Below are positions 1-7,469 of a stretch of DNA of 64,000 bases, piece by piece. The DNA is taken from NCBI RefSeq assembly GCF_928381705.1, contig NZ_CAKMSR010000012.1:23661-87660 (forward strand), in the 5' to 3' direction. The notes beneath the pieces are model-generated. The model had not been told where the DNA came from. It saw only the letters and a program-made list of their open reading frames with translations, and did not search any database. The translations under genes were made by a program, and so were the position numbers. Position 1 is the first letter of the stretch, and the number at the start of each line of letters is the position of its first letter. This stretch comes from Rothia nasimurium. GTDB lineage: Bacteria; Actinomycetota; Actinomycetes; Actinomycetales; Micrococcaceae.

Positions 1-2
1 GC

Positions 3-476
3 ATTACCGAGATTCACCCCTCGGCGATGCTCTACCGCCGCTCAGATTTGCTAGGACGCGTGGGGCTCGTTGACGAGGACCTCCCGGCTGCCTACGGTGA
101 GGACTACGACCTGCTCCTGCGCGCCACTAAGTTCGGGGATATCTACTCGGTCGAAAAGCCGCTGGTCCTGATTCTCTGGGACCGCCCCTCCTTCTTTGCC
201 GGCAAGTGGGAAAACATGGCTGCGGGTCTCACCTATCTGCTGCGTAAGTTCCCCGAGTTTGAAAGCGACCCCAAGGGTCTAGCCCGCGTCTCTGGGCAGA
301 TTGCTTTTATTCACGCTGCGCTGGGAAACAAGAAGCTGGCCCTGGCCTACGTACGCGCTACCCTGCGCCGTGACCCGACCCAGCTACGTGCCTGGGCTGC
401 GCTGCCTGTTGCCCTGGGGCTGGTGAGCCCTTCTGCCCTGCTGGCTGCTGTGAATAAGACCGGTCGAGGCCTCTAA
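3..476 (+). CDS. Glycosyltransferase family 2, C-terminal part (cut by window edge)
   Basis: The reading frame is open from base 3, so the gene begins outside the window; an internal ATG at 27 is not the start. About 157 residues are visible. The stretch around GEDYDLLLRA, following a conserved SAMLYRRSDLL segment, matches the acceptor-binding ED region of GT-A family 2 glycosyltransferases that add sugars to lipid-linked intermediates at the cytoplasmic face. The remainder is a helical tail. The Wzy-like gene starts 4 bases after the stop, so the two are in one operon. The donor sugar cannot be inferred because the nucleotide-binding half is missing. Confidence 0.75.
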   Translation: MTEIHPSAMLYRRSDLLGRVGLVDEDLPAAYGEDYDLLLRATKFGDIYSVEKPLVLILWDRPSFFAGKWENMAAGLTYLLRKFPEFESDPKGLARVSGQIAFIHAALGNKKLALAYVRATLRRDPTQLRAWAALPVALGLVSPSALLAAVNKTGRGL

Positions 477-480
477 CCCC

Positions 481-1767
481 ATGGCCCTTCTTACCCCCAC
501 TCACCGCCACAACCGGTTTTTAACCGCGGTTGCCCCCACCGCCGGGGCGCCTCTCCCGGCCTGGCCTATTCTGGTTCTACTCTATGGCTTCCCCCTCGTG
601 TGGGCTATGGGCATGATGCAGTTCGCTCCCACTCTGCTGGCTACTGCCATGATTGTGCTCATGGTCATGCGCCGCCATGTGCTGGTGCACTCCACCATGT
701 GGATTTGGTTTGCCCTCATGTTCTGGGGGCTCATCTGTATCGTCTCGGTCGATACCGCTTCAGAGTTCCTGGGCTGGTTCCAGCGCTACATGAACATCTT
801 TAACGTGGGTATCTACACGCTCTACTTCTTCAATGCCCGCGAGCGCATTCCCAACCACATCATGCTGGGCGGGCTGCTGACGATTTGGTTCACGGTGGTG
901 ATTTTGGGGTACCTGGCCCTAGCCTTCCCCGATTTCCGTCTGCCGACCCCGATGAGTTTCATTCTGCCGGGGGCCCTGCTTAATAACGAGCTGGTGAAGG
1001 ACTATGTGCTTCCGCCCATGGCTGAAGTGCAGTGGCCCTGGGGCGCTGAGGTGGCTTATATCCGCCCGTCCGCGCCCTTCCCCTACGCTAACTCCTGGGG
1101 CCTGGCCTATGCGCTGCTGACCCCTGTGGTGTTTGCGGTGATGACCGGTGTGCACTCGAAGAAGATTCAGCTGGGGCTTGGTTTTGCGGTGGCCCTGTCG
1201 CTGGTGCCCGCTGTGGCTACTTCTAACCGGGGTATGTTCATTGGCCTGGGGTCAGCTTTTGCCTATGTGCTCTTCCGGCTCCTACTCAAGGGTGACTGGC
1301 GGGCGCTGGGTATCGGTGCGGTGCTGGGCGTTGGTGTGGTGACCTACCTGCTGGTTTCTGGCGCTGTGGGCGATATTTTGGGCCGTCAGGAGTATTCTGA
1401 TTCCACCGGCGGCCGTGCCTCGCTCTACGAGCTGACCTTTGAATACACCCTGCGCTCTCCCCTGGTGGGCTATGGCACCTCGAAAATGGCCGATAGCGTG
1501 GGTGTGTCGATGGGTACCCAGGGTCAGGTCTGGGCGCTGATGTTCTGCTTTGGTTTCGTGGGCTTGGGGCTTTTCCTGCTCTATGTGGTTTCGGTTCTGA
1601 TTAACACCTGGAATATCGCCTCGATTACCGGCATGTGGGTGCACTCGGTCATTGTGTCTGCTCTGGCTGTTGTTTTCTTCTACTCTTTTGACGTGATCCA
1701 GCTGACCGTCCTGATGCTGTCGGTGGCGCTGATGATGCGCTCTCGTATGTACGGGGAGGGTTTGTGA
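481..1767 (+). CDS. O-antigen ligase/polymerase (Wzy)-like membrane protein
   Basis: 428 residues, almost entirely hydrophobic, with about ten to twelve predicted membrane segments. A large polar loop around residues 302-325 (GGRASLYELTFEY followed by SPLVGYG) has the look of the periplasmic-side loop of the O-antigen ligase/Wzy_C family, which polymerises or transfers lipid-linked repeat units outside the membrane. The product is probably the polymerase of the left-hand polysaccharide operon. It starts 4 bases after the upstream glycosyltransferase and its TGA overlaps the start of the flippase gene. Family assignment rests on hydrophobicity, the loop motif and neighbours; ligase versus polymerase cannot be told apart. 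Confidence 0.75.
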   Translation: MALLTPTHRHNRFLTAVAPTAGAPLPAWPILVLLYGFPLVWAMGMMQFAPTLLATAMIVLMVMRRHVLVHSTMWIWFALMFWGLICIVSVDTASEFLGWFQRYMNIFNVGIYTLYFFNARERIPNHIMLGGLLTIWFTVVILGYLALAFPDFRLPTPMSFILPGALLNNELVKDYVLPPMAEVQWPWGAEVAYIRPSAPFPYANSWGLAYALLTPVVFAVMTGVHSKKIQLGLGFAVALSLVPAVATSNRGMFIGLGSAFAYVLFRLLLKGDWRALGIGAVLGVGVVTYLLVSGAVGDILGRQEYSDSTGGRASLYELTFEYTLRSPLVGYGTSKMADSVGVSMGTQGQVWALMFCFGFVGLGLFLLYVVSVLINTWNIASITGMWVHSVIVSALAVVFFYSFDVIQLTVLMLSVALMMRSRMYGEGL

Positions 1768-3293
1768 TGGCTCGTTCTCTTGCTCGGAGCGGGGCTTTCT
1801 CCTCCCTCTATGTGATGTACGGTTCTGCTGCGGCTTTCGTGGCTACCCTGATTGTTTCTAACGGGGTGGGCGAAGCCGGGGCCGGCGCCTTCTTCCAGGT
1901 CATGGCTTTCTTCGCGATTGCTACTTCTCTCTGCGTATTCGGTGCCGACACCGGTCTGGTGCGTACCATGAGCGCCCAGCGTGCCGTGGGGCGCTACTCT
2001 AGCCTGCCCCAGCTCATGCGTTTTGCGTTCGGGCCGGCCACCGTCATTGCCCTGGTGCTGGCTGTAGCCGCCCTGCTCTGCGCGCTACCGTCTGTGACCC
2101 CGAATCTGGGGGCGGACGCGCGCACCGCAGTTCTCGTGTCAGCCCCCTTTGTGGTGGTGGCGGCCTGGATGACCCTGTGCTTTGGTGCCCTGCGCGGGCT
2201 GGGGCACACGGTTGAGTTCACCTTCTTGCAGTCTGCCCTGCTGCCGACCCTACGTATCGGTGCAGTGTTACTGGCGGTGGCCTTCTCGGGAGCTATTGCC
2301 TACCTGGCACTTGCCTGGGCTGTGCCCCTTCTGGTGGTTTTTGTGGTGGCAATGCTCTGGGTGCGGAAATATATGCCCCAGCAGGAGGACGTGCCCAGCT
2401 ACCCGGCTCGCCACCTTGCGGTTGAGCAGGTGCCCACTAGCGCTGTGGCAGCCCCCGAGTCGGCCCGTTCTTTCTGGGCTTTTAGCTCGGCTCGCGGCGT
2501 ATCGGCTATGGTCGAAGCAGTGCTGGAGTGGGTTGATGTGCTGCTCATCGGTCTCTTCTTGGGGCCCGCTGCTAGCGGTATTTACGGTGCCGTCAATCGC
2601 TATGTTCGGGTGGGCGCTATGGTTGAGCACACCGCCCGGGTGGTTACCGGCCCCGATATCTCAGCGGCTATCGCTACCGGTGACCAGCCCCGGGCCCGCC
2701 AGATTTTTGTCTCGGCTACCCGTATTCTGATTGCTGTCGGCTGGCCCTTCTTCATTACGCTTGCCGCCTTTGGCCCGGTTCTCTTGGGTTTCTTCGGTGA
2801 GGGCTTTACGGCAGGTGCCCCGCTCTTCTTTATTATTGGGGCGGCGATGCTGGTGCAGATGGCGGCAGGCGGTGTGCAGTCGGTTCTCCTGATGAGCGGA
2901 CGCGCCCGCTGGCAGCTCTACAACAAGCTTTCGGCTTTACTGGTGGCGCTTGTGCTGAACCTGGCGCTCATCCCTCTCTGGGGGCTGGCCGGGGCAGCAA
3001 CCGCGTGGGCGGCTGCCGTCCTCACTGACTGTGGTCTCGCTACAGCCCAGGTCTACGGCAAGCTGGGCATCCGCCCCCGTCTCACCGAGGTCCTGCCAAT
3101 TATGGCTCTTGCAGCCCTTACACCGGGTGTGGGGGCAGCGCTGACCATCCTGCTATGGGGGCAAAGTCTGCTAGCCTTAGCTGCCTATGCGCTACTCCTT
3201 GTCCCCCTCTACTTAGCCCTGATCTACCGTTTCCGCCGAGCAGTCGGTCTTGAAACTCTCGTCGCATCAATCACTCGCAAACTTCGCCGCTAG
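1767..3293 (+). CDS. Polysaccharide flippase, Wzx/MATE-like
   Basis: 508 residues from ATG 1767, with twelve to fourteen hydrophobic segments in the layout of the MOP (multidrug/oligosaccharidyl-lipid/polysaccharide) exporter superfamily. Such proteins flip undecaprenyl-pyrophosphate-linked repeat units across the membrane. The start overlaps the upstream TGA by one base (TGATG); a GTG at 1764 is an alternative. A polar loop of about 40 residues near the middle (residues 205-245, after MPQQEDVPSY) separates the two halves. Position between a Wzy-like and a Wzz-like gene supports a Wzx role. A teichoic acid or lipid II flippase is less likely given this context. Confidence 0.8.
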   Translation: MARSLARSGAFSSLYVMYGSAAAFVATLIVSNGVGEAGAGAFFQVMAFFAIATSLCVFGADTGLVRTMSAQRAVGRYSSLPQLMRFAFGPATVIALVLAVAALLCALPSVTPNLGADARTAVLVSAPFVVVAAWMTLCFGALRGLGHTVEFTFLQSALLPTLRIGAVLLAVAFSGAIAYLALAWAVPLLVVFVVAMLWVRKYMPQQEDVPSYPARHLAVEQVPTSAVAAPESARSFWAFSSARGVSAMVEAVLEWVDVLLIGLFLGPAASGIYGAVNRYVRVGAMVEHTARVVTGPDISAAIATGDQPRARQIFVSATRILIAVGWPFFITLAAFGPVLLGFFGEGFTAGAPLFFIIGAAMLVQMAAGGVQSVLLMSGRARWQLYNKLSALLVALVLNLALIPLWGLAGAATAWAAAVLTDCGLATAQVYGKLGIRPRLTEVLPIMALAALTPGVGAALTILLWGQSLLALAAYALLLVPLYLALIYRFRRAVGLETLVASITRKLRR

Positions 3294-3322
3294 GCCCATA
3301 CACTCCTAGGGAAGGAACACAC

Positions 3323-4528
3323 ATGGAACGCTCCTCACGAGCCAGAGCCAACGACCAGCAGGCTACCCCCATTTCGCTGGGGGCCGCCGTCCGCCGCATC
3401 CTGCGCCACAAAATCGTTGTACTCATCAGCGCCCTCATCTTCGCTGCCCTGGGTGCAGTCGCCGGCCTAGCCCTGCCCCACTCTTATGAGTCCAAGGCCG
3501 TCATCAACGTAACCCAGCCCAGTGCCGGTGCCAGTGGCCTGCGTGCTGCCCTCAACTCCATCGACATGGACACCGAAGAAGCCATCGCCTCCTCCCGGGT
3601 GGTTCTGCAGGCCGCAGCCGACGAGCTGGGTATGGACGTAGCCGACCTTAAAGACCAGGTCACCGCAGCGGGGCACTCCAATAGCACTATCCTCGATATC
3701 ATCGTCAATGCCAAGGACCCCAACGAGGCAGCAGATATCGCCAACACCGTTGCCCGCGCCTACCTGGCCCATCGATCAGATACCCTGCGTGCCAGCCGAG
3801 AAGAGACCCGAGAGAACATCGACGCTGTCTCTAACGGTATGGATAAGGCCCTCGTTGACCAGGCAATTCTGACCCTAGAAGCAACTTCTACCGACAGCGG
3901 CACCATCATTTCAGAGGCCCAGGTGCCCGACGCCCCCTCAAACTTTAGCCTGGCCCAGACCATCTTCATCGGTGGCGCCATGGGTCTGCTCATCGGTATC
4001 TTCGCAGCCTACGTTGTAGACCGCACCAACCGCGCCCTGGGCTACTCAGAGCGCCTCTCAGAAATCTCAGGGGCTCCCGTCTCCATCATTGCCCGCGGTG
4101 CCGAAACCGAATCAGCAACCCAGCTGTTACGCCGTATCGGCGTAGCAGACGGGCGCCTCAAGAACGCCGATCTGCGCGGCATCACCATCTTCTCCCCCAC
4201 CCCCCGCGCAGCAGCCTCGCTGACTTCCCTGCTCACCGGTGTCCTCACCGATAGCAACTACAGCATCGCCGACGCCGCTACTTTCAACGCCCTGGGCCTG
4301 GAGAACCTCAAGGACCACATCAAGCAGAACTCCCCCGTCATCATCGATGCCCCCGCGTCTGCCTCGACCTCAAAGGTCCTGTTGGCCGCCGACCATACCC
4401 GCGTGCTGCTGCTGCCCTTTACCTCAAAGAGCACCGTCAAGAGCGCCCAGCGACTCTTCGACGAGCTCACCCCGGCCAGCTCCACCAAGGTCATCCCCGT
4501 CTACTTCGACGCACCCACCCAGAAATAA
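3323..4528 (+). CDS. Wzz-like chain-length protein with degenerate BY-kinase domain
   Basis: 401 residues. A membrane helix at about residues 30-50 and a second near 213-232 bracket an extracytoplasmic Wzz domain, as in polysaccharide co-polymerases. The cytoplasmic C-terminal part resembles a bacterial tyrosine kinase fold (VIIDAPASAS followed by a VLLLPF strand), but where the Walker A loop belongs the sequence reads ITIFSPTPRAAAS, with no GKS/T. There is no tyrosine-rich tail. It therefore probably controls chain length without kinase activity, perhaps with the active paralogue at 15077-16492. A GGAAGG ribosome site lies 8-9 bases before the ATG. Confidence 0.75.
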   Translation: MERSSRARANDQQATPISLGAAVRRILRHKIVVLISALIFAALGAVAGLALPHSYESKAVINVTQPSAGASGLRAALNSIDMDTEEAIASSRVVLQAAADELGMDVADLKDQVTAAGHSNSTILDIIVNAKDPNEAADIANTVARAYLAHRSDTLRASREETRENIDAVSNGMDKALVDQAILTLEATSTDSGTIISEAQVPDAPSNFSLAQTIFIGGAMGLLIGIFAAYVVDRTNRALGYSERLSEISGAPVSIIARGAETESATQLLRRIGVADGRLKNADLRGITIFSPTPRAAASLTSLLTGVLTDSNYSIADAATFNALGLENLKDHIKQNSPVIIDAPASASTSKVLLAADHTRVLLLPFTSKSTVKSAQRLFDELTPASSTKVIPVYFDAPTQK

Positions 4529-4534
4529 GCAGCC

Positions 4535-4984
4535 ATGAAAGTACTCCTCACCGCAAGCGCTGGCGGCCACCTGGCCCAGCTCATTGCCCTCGATAAATTC
4601 TGGAAAGAACACGACCGTGCCTGGGCCACCTTCGAGCTGCCCGAAGTCAAAGCTGCTCTAGAGGGCGAGCGCACCTACTGGGTGCACTTCCCCACCACCC
4701 GCAACATTCCCAACGCTATTCGTAATATCGGGGTAGCCTGGCGGGTGCTCCGTAAGGAGCGGCCCGATGCGGTGGTCTCCACCGGAGCCGCGGTCGCGGT
4801 GCCCTTCTTTATCATCGCTAAGCTGTTGGGCATCAAGACCGTTTTTATCGAGGCCTACGACCGCATCACCATGCCCACCCTCACCGGCCGCATGTGCTAC
4901 CCCATGAGCGACCTCTTTGTGGTGCAGTGGGATGAGCAGAAGAAAACCTTCCCCGAAGCCGTCAATATCGGCCATATTCTCTAG
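4535..4984 (+). CDS. PssD/Alg14-like subunit of split glycosyltransferase
   Basis: 149 residues beginning MKVLLTASAGGHLAQL, the glycine-rich N-terminal signature of the Alg14/PssD/CpsF family. These proteins anchor the catalytic Alg13/PssE partner at the membrane and help bind the acceptor lipid-linked sugar. The segment VVSTGAAVAVPFFIIAK is the conserved STGA region and membrane-associating helix. The partner gene starts 9 bases after its stop, with its own ribosome site. Splitting into two genes is normal for this family and is not a frameshift. It follows the Wzz-like gene by 6 bases in the same operon. Confidence 0.85.
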   Translation: MKVLLTASAGGHLAQLIALDKFWKEHDRAWATFELPEVKAALEGERTYWVHFPTTRNIPNAIRNIGVAWRVLRKERPDAVVSTGAAVAVPFFIIAKLLGIKTVFIEAYDRITMPTLTGRMCYPMSDLFVVQWDEQKKTFPEAVNIGHIL

Positions 4985-4993
4985 GAGGCTGTC

Positions 4994-5590
4994 GTGACAG
5001 AAAACCCGCACCCCGACGCCGCCCAGGCTAAGGCTTACGATCTAGTGGTGTCTCTGGGCACCGACCATCACCACTTTGACCGGCTGATTCAGTGGGTTGA
5101 TTCCTACCTGGCAGATCACCCAGAGGTCACGGCACTGGTGCAGCACGGTTTCACCGCGCCTCCCCAGCATGCGGACGCCGTCGAACGTATGCCCCGCGCC
5201 GACCTGCTTGATCTTTACCGGGCTGCCAAGGTGGTGCTGGTTCAGGGCGGCCCGGGCTCAATTCTCGATGCCCGTGAGGTCGGGGCTATTCCCCTGGCTG
5301 TGCCGCGTGTGGCTGAGCTCGATGAAGTCGTTGATAACCACCAGGTCGAGTTCTCCCGGGTTATGGAAACCCACGGTGAGGCTATCATTGTTACCAGCCC
5401 CGAAGACCTGAGAAACAAGCTGGACGCAGCCTTTGCCGACCCCGGTTCATTCCGGGGCACCTACCGGGTGCCCGGTAGTGACCAGGCCTCAGATAACCTC
5501 TCAGCCGAGCTAGAGGCCCTGGGCGCAGCCTATAACAGCGGTTTCATCCGCCGAACCGCCCAGATTATTGCCGGATTCCGCTCTCAGTAA
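4994..5590 (+). CDS. PssE/Alg13-like catalytic subunit of split glycosyltransferase
   Basis: 198 residues from GTG 4994; AGGAGG at 4983-4988 sits five bases before it and fixes the start. The sequence VSLGTDHHHFDRLI and the later VLVQGGPGSILDA resemble the C-terminal nucleotide-sugar binding half of GT28 glycosyltransferases (Alg13/PssE, MurG-like), which binds the UDP-sugar donor. With the upstream Alg14-like subunit it would form one glycosyltransferase acting on the second sugar of the repeat unit. The family favours UDP-glucose, UDP-glucuronate, UDP-galactose or UDP-GlcNAc; which is used here cannot be seen. Last gene of the left-hand glycan operon. Confidence 0.85.
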   Translation: MTENPHPDAAQAKAYDLVVSLGTDHHHFDRLIQWVDSYLADHPEVTALVQHGFTAPPQHADAVERMPRADLLDLYRAAKVVLVQGGPGSILDAREVGAIPLAVPRVAELDEVVDNHQVEFSRVMETHGEAIIVTSPEDLRNKLDAAFADPGSFRGTYRVPGSDQASDNLSAELEALGAAYNSGFIRRTAQIIAGFRSQ

Positions 5591-5679
5591 GCAAGGCTGC
5601 TCCGCGCTTTCGCGCCCTCAAGCACACCCCGTAGAATAGGGCACGACACCTTTATCACCGCCCCTGAAAGAGAGAGCCC

Positions 5680-6186
5680 ATGGCTGTTCAGAGTTCAACC
5701 ACTATCAACGCTTCTATCGACAACGTCATCCGCGCCTTTGCCGATGAGAACTTCGCTCGCTTTGCCAGCGAAAAGGTCCGTATCTCCTTCGAGTCCTTCT
5801 CTGTTGATGGCGACCCCGCCGGTGCCTTCACCGCCACCACCGTGCGTGCTATCCCTGCTGACCGTATTCCCGATATGGCAAAGAAGCTCCCCGGCGTATC
5901 CAACGGTGTGAGTGTTTCTCAGGTTGACCGCGTCTCAGCTCCCGCAGCAGACGGCTCCCGCACCGTAGTTTCTGAGGTAACCGTCAAGGGTATCCCCGTT
6001 ACCGGTAACGCAACCCAGACTCTGACCCCCGCCGGTGAGACCACCGAGGTTAAGGTCGACGGTGAGGTCAAGTGCTCCATTCCCCTGGTGGGTAAGAAGA
6101 TTGCTGCTGCCGCTGAGCCCCAGATTGGCCGCGTTTTCTCAGCCTTGGGCACCAGCGCTGAAGAGTACATCAAAGCTAACTACTAA
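5680..6186 (+). CDS. DUF2505 domain protein
   Basis: 168 residues with an N-terminal segment (SSTTINASIDNVIRAFAD) and overall pattern typical of DUF2505, a SRPBCC-like, lipid-binding-fold family common in actinobacteria and of unknown function. There is no signal peptide or membrane helix, so it is probably cytoplasmic. A TAGAAT -10-like hexamer at 5632-5637 lies upstream and an AGAGAG ribosome site precedes the ATG. It is separated by 89 bases from pssE and followed by a strong terminator, so it is likely transcribed alone. Family assignment is fairly secure; function is not known. Confidence 0.8.
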   Translation: MAVQSSTTINASIDNVIRAFADENFARFASEKVRISFESFSVDGDPAGAFTATTVRAIPADRIPDMAKKLPGVSNGVSVSQVDRVSAPAADGSRTVVSEVTVKGIPVTGNATQTLTPAGETTEVKVDGEVKCSIPLVGKKIAAAAEPQIGRVFSALGTSAEEYIKANY

Positions 6187-6201
6187 GAGCTTTTAGATAC
6201 T

Positions 6202-6260
6202 AAGGACGCCCCGCTCTCCGCTCCCCCTCTCATGGGGAAGGAGGGCGGGGCGTCCTTGCA
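6202..6260. terminator. Bidirectional intrinsic terminator
   Basis: An 18-bp stem (6202-6219 with 6240-6257, one G-T pair) encloses a 20-base loop between the convergent DUF2505 and TagD-like genes. The arms start AAGGACGCCCCGC. A TT run follows on each strand, so it can end transcription from both sides. Confidence 0.8.
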
Positions 6261-6276
6261 TCGTGTGATACTCGGT

Positions 6277-6711
6277 TTAGGCCGCTGCTGCTACCGGGGT
6301 ATTCAGCGCTTCGAGGGCCGCCCGCAGCTTGGTGCTGGAGGTGTGGGCGGTATAGGGGAAGTAAACCACCTGAACGCCAACCTCAGCGAAGCGGTTTTCC
6401 AGATCGATGCCGCGCGGGGTGCCCTTCCAGTCGTCGCCCTTGAAAAAGGTGTTGAAGCGTACCTGTTCCCAGGTCTCAAGTTTGTCGACCACGGTTTCGG
6501 CGCGGACTTCGTCCACGAAGTCGATGTGGGAGACAATTTCCATGCGCTCAGCCAGCGGCACGATGGGCTTGCGGCCCTTGGTAAGTTCGAGCATCTCGTC
6601 GGAGACTACCCCGGCGATAAGGTAGTCGCAGTTTTTCTTGGCCTGGCGCAGGATGTTGAGGTGGCCGACGTGGAAAAGGTCGAAGGCGCCGGCGGCATAG
6701 CCAATGTTCAT
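6277..6711 (-). CDS. Glycerol-3-phosphate cytidylyltransferase (TagD-like)
   Basis: 144 residues from ATG 6711; an upstream in-frame ATG at 6774 would add 21 low-complexity residues ahead of the family's usual start. MNIGYAAGAFDLFHVGHL contains the HxGH nucleotide-binding motif of cytidylyltransferases, and the C-terminal TSSTKLR matches the RTxGISTT-type motif region. TagD-like enzymes make CDP-glycerol from CTP and sn-glycerol 3-phosphate for poly(glycerol phosphate) wall polymers. GGGGGA lies just upstream of the ATG. No TagF/TagB homologue is in the window, so the polymer it serves is unknown. A bifunctional heptose or ethanolamine cytidylyltransferase is a less likely alternative. Confidence 0.75.
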   Translation of the reverse strand: MNIGYAAGAFDLFHVGHLNILRQAKKNCDYLIAGVVSDEMLELTKGRKPIVPLAERMEIVSHIDFVDEVRAETVVDKLETWEQVRFNTFFKGDDWKGTPRGIDLENRFAEVGVQVVYFPYTAHTSSTKLRAALEALNTPVAAAA

Positions 6712-6770
6712 GGGTCCCCCAGAGTGTGCGTGTGGGCGCGGTGCGAACGCGCTAGTACAGGTGTGTTTCT

Positions 6771-6795
6771 CCACTTAACCCTACGTTAAGGTGGG
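6771..6795. promoter_or_regulatory. Imperfect inverted repeat upstream of tagD-like gene
   Basis: CCACTTAAC and GTTAAGGTGG face each other around a short spacer (one extra base in the right arm), about 60 bases before the tagD-like start. It could be an operator. Its role is inferred only from position. Confidence 0.3.
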
Positions 6796-6861
6796 GAGCA
6801 AGGTAAGGACGATACCGGGGGCACTTTGGGGGACAGCCCAGGTCAGGGCGTGGTTGGGGTA

Positions 6862-6916
6862 ACAAAACCCACCCCGCTACAGCCCGACAGGGGCGGACGC
6901 TTTGGGGTGGGTTCTG
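6862..6916 (-). terminator. Intrinsic terminator of the suf operon
   Basis: A 10-bp stem (AACCCACCCC at 6866-6875 with GGGGTGGGTT at 6904-6913) is followed on the minus strand by TTTTGTT. It lies about 50 bases beyond the sufU stop. Confidence 0.65.
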
Positions 6917-6961
6917 TGCGCTGAGCTGGGGCTTTGAGCTGAGTTAGGCTCACATGCGGAG

Positions 6962-7423
6962 TTAGGCTGCCGCTGCTGCTTCCTTGGTGGCTTCTTCGGC
7001 TGCAACCCAGGAGAGCATGGCGCATTTCACGCGGGCTACGAACTTGGAGACACCGGCGAAGGCGGCGGCGTCGCCCAGGACTTCTTCGTCGGGTTCGATT
7101 TGGCCGCGGGAGCGGAGCATCTCGCGGAAGTCGTCGACAAGCTGCTGGAATTCCTGGGTGCTCATGCCGGGGGCCATCTCTGAGAGTACGGAGGCAGCCG
7201 CCATGGAGATGGAGCAGCCGTCGCCTTCCCAGGAGATAGTGTCGATGGTGTTCTCACCGTCTTTGAGGGTAACGCGCAGGTTGATTTCGTCGCCGCAGGT
7301 GGGGTTGTACTGGTGGTTGGTTGCGGCTCGGGTTCCCTCGGCGGGGTCGATGAGGCCCTCACCGGAGCGCTGTTTGGAGTGTTCGAGAATGATCTGCTGG
7401 TAGAGCTGTTCAAGGCCGCTCAT
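6962..7423 (-). CDS. sufU: SufU-type iron-sulfur cluster assembly protein
   Basis: 153 residues. The three conserved cysteines of the SufU/IscU fold are visible in NPTCGDE (about residue 42), GDGCSIS (about 69) and RVKCAML (near 135), with the SufU-specific insertion between the second and third. In Gram-positive bacteria SufU takes sulfur from SufS through a zinc-bound cysteine and passes it to the SufBCD scaffold. The C-terminus is an alanine-rich tail. It lies 46 bases downstream of sufS on the same strand, the usual order. sufBCD are not in the window. Confidence 0.95.
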   Translation of the reverse strand: MSGLEQLYQQIILEHSKQRSGEGLIDPAEGTRAATNHQYNPTCGDEINLRVTLKDGENTIDTISWEGDGCSISMAAASVLSEMAPGMSTQEFQQLVDDFREMLRSRGQIEPDEEVLGDAAAFAGVSKFVARVKCAMLSWVAAEEATKEAAAAA

Positions 7424-7469
7424 AGTCGGTGTCCTTCTTTCACGGTGTGGTGGCTAGTTGCGCTTATCT

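Noticed and set aside
1282..1644. 120-codon minus-strand frame
   Set aside because: Antisense to the Wzy-like gene; histidine/glutamine-rich, as expected from the reverse of hydrophobic codons.
4535..5590. A frameshifted single glycosyltransferase gene
   Set aside because: The two products match the Alg14/PssD and Alg13/PssE families, which are normally separate, and the second has its own AGGAGG site.
6232..6789. 185-codon frame on the plus strand
   Set aside because: Antisense to the TagD-like gene, whose HxGH motif and ribosome site are clear.
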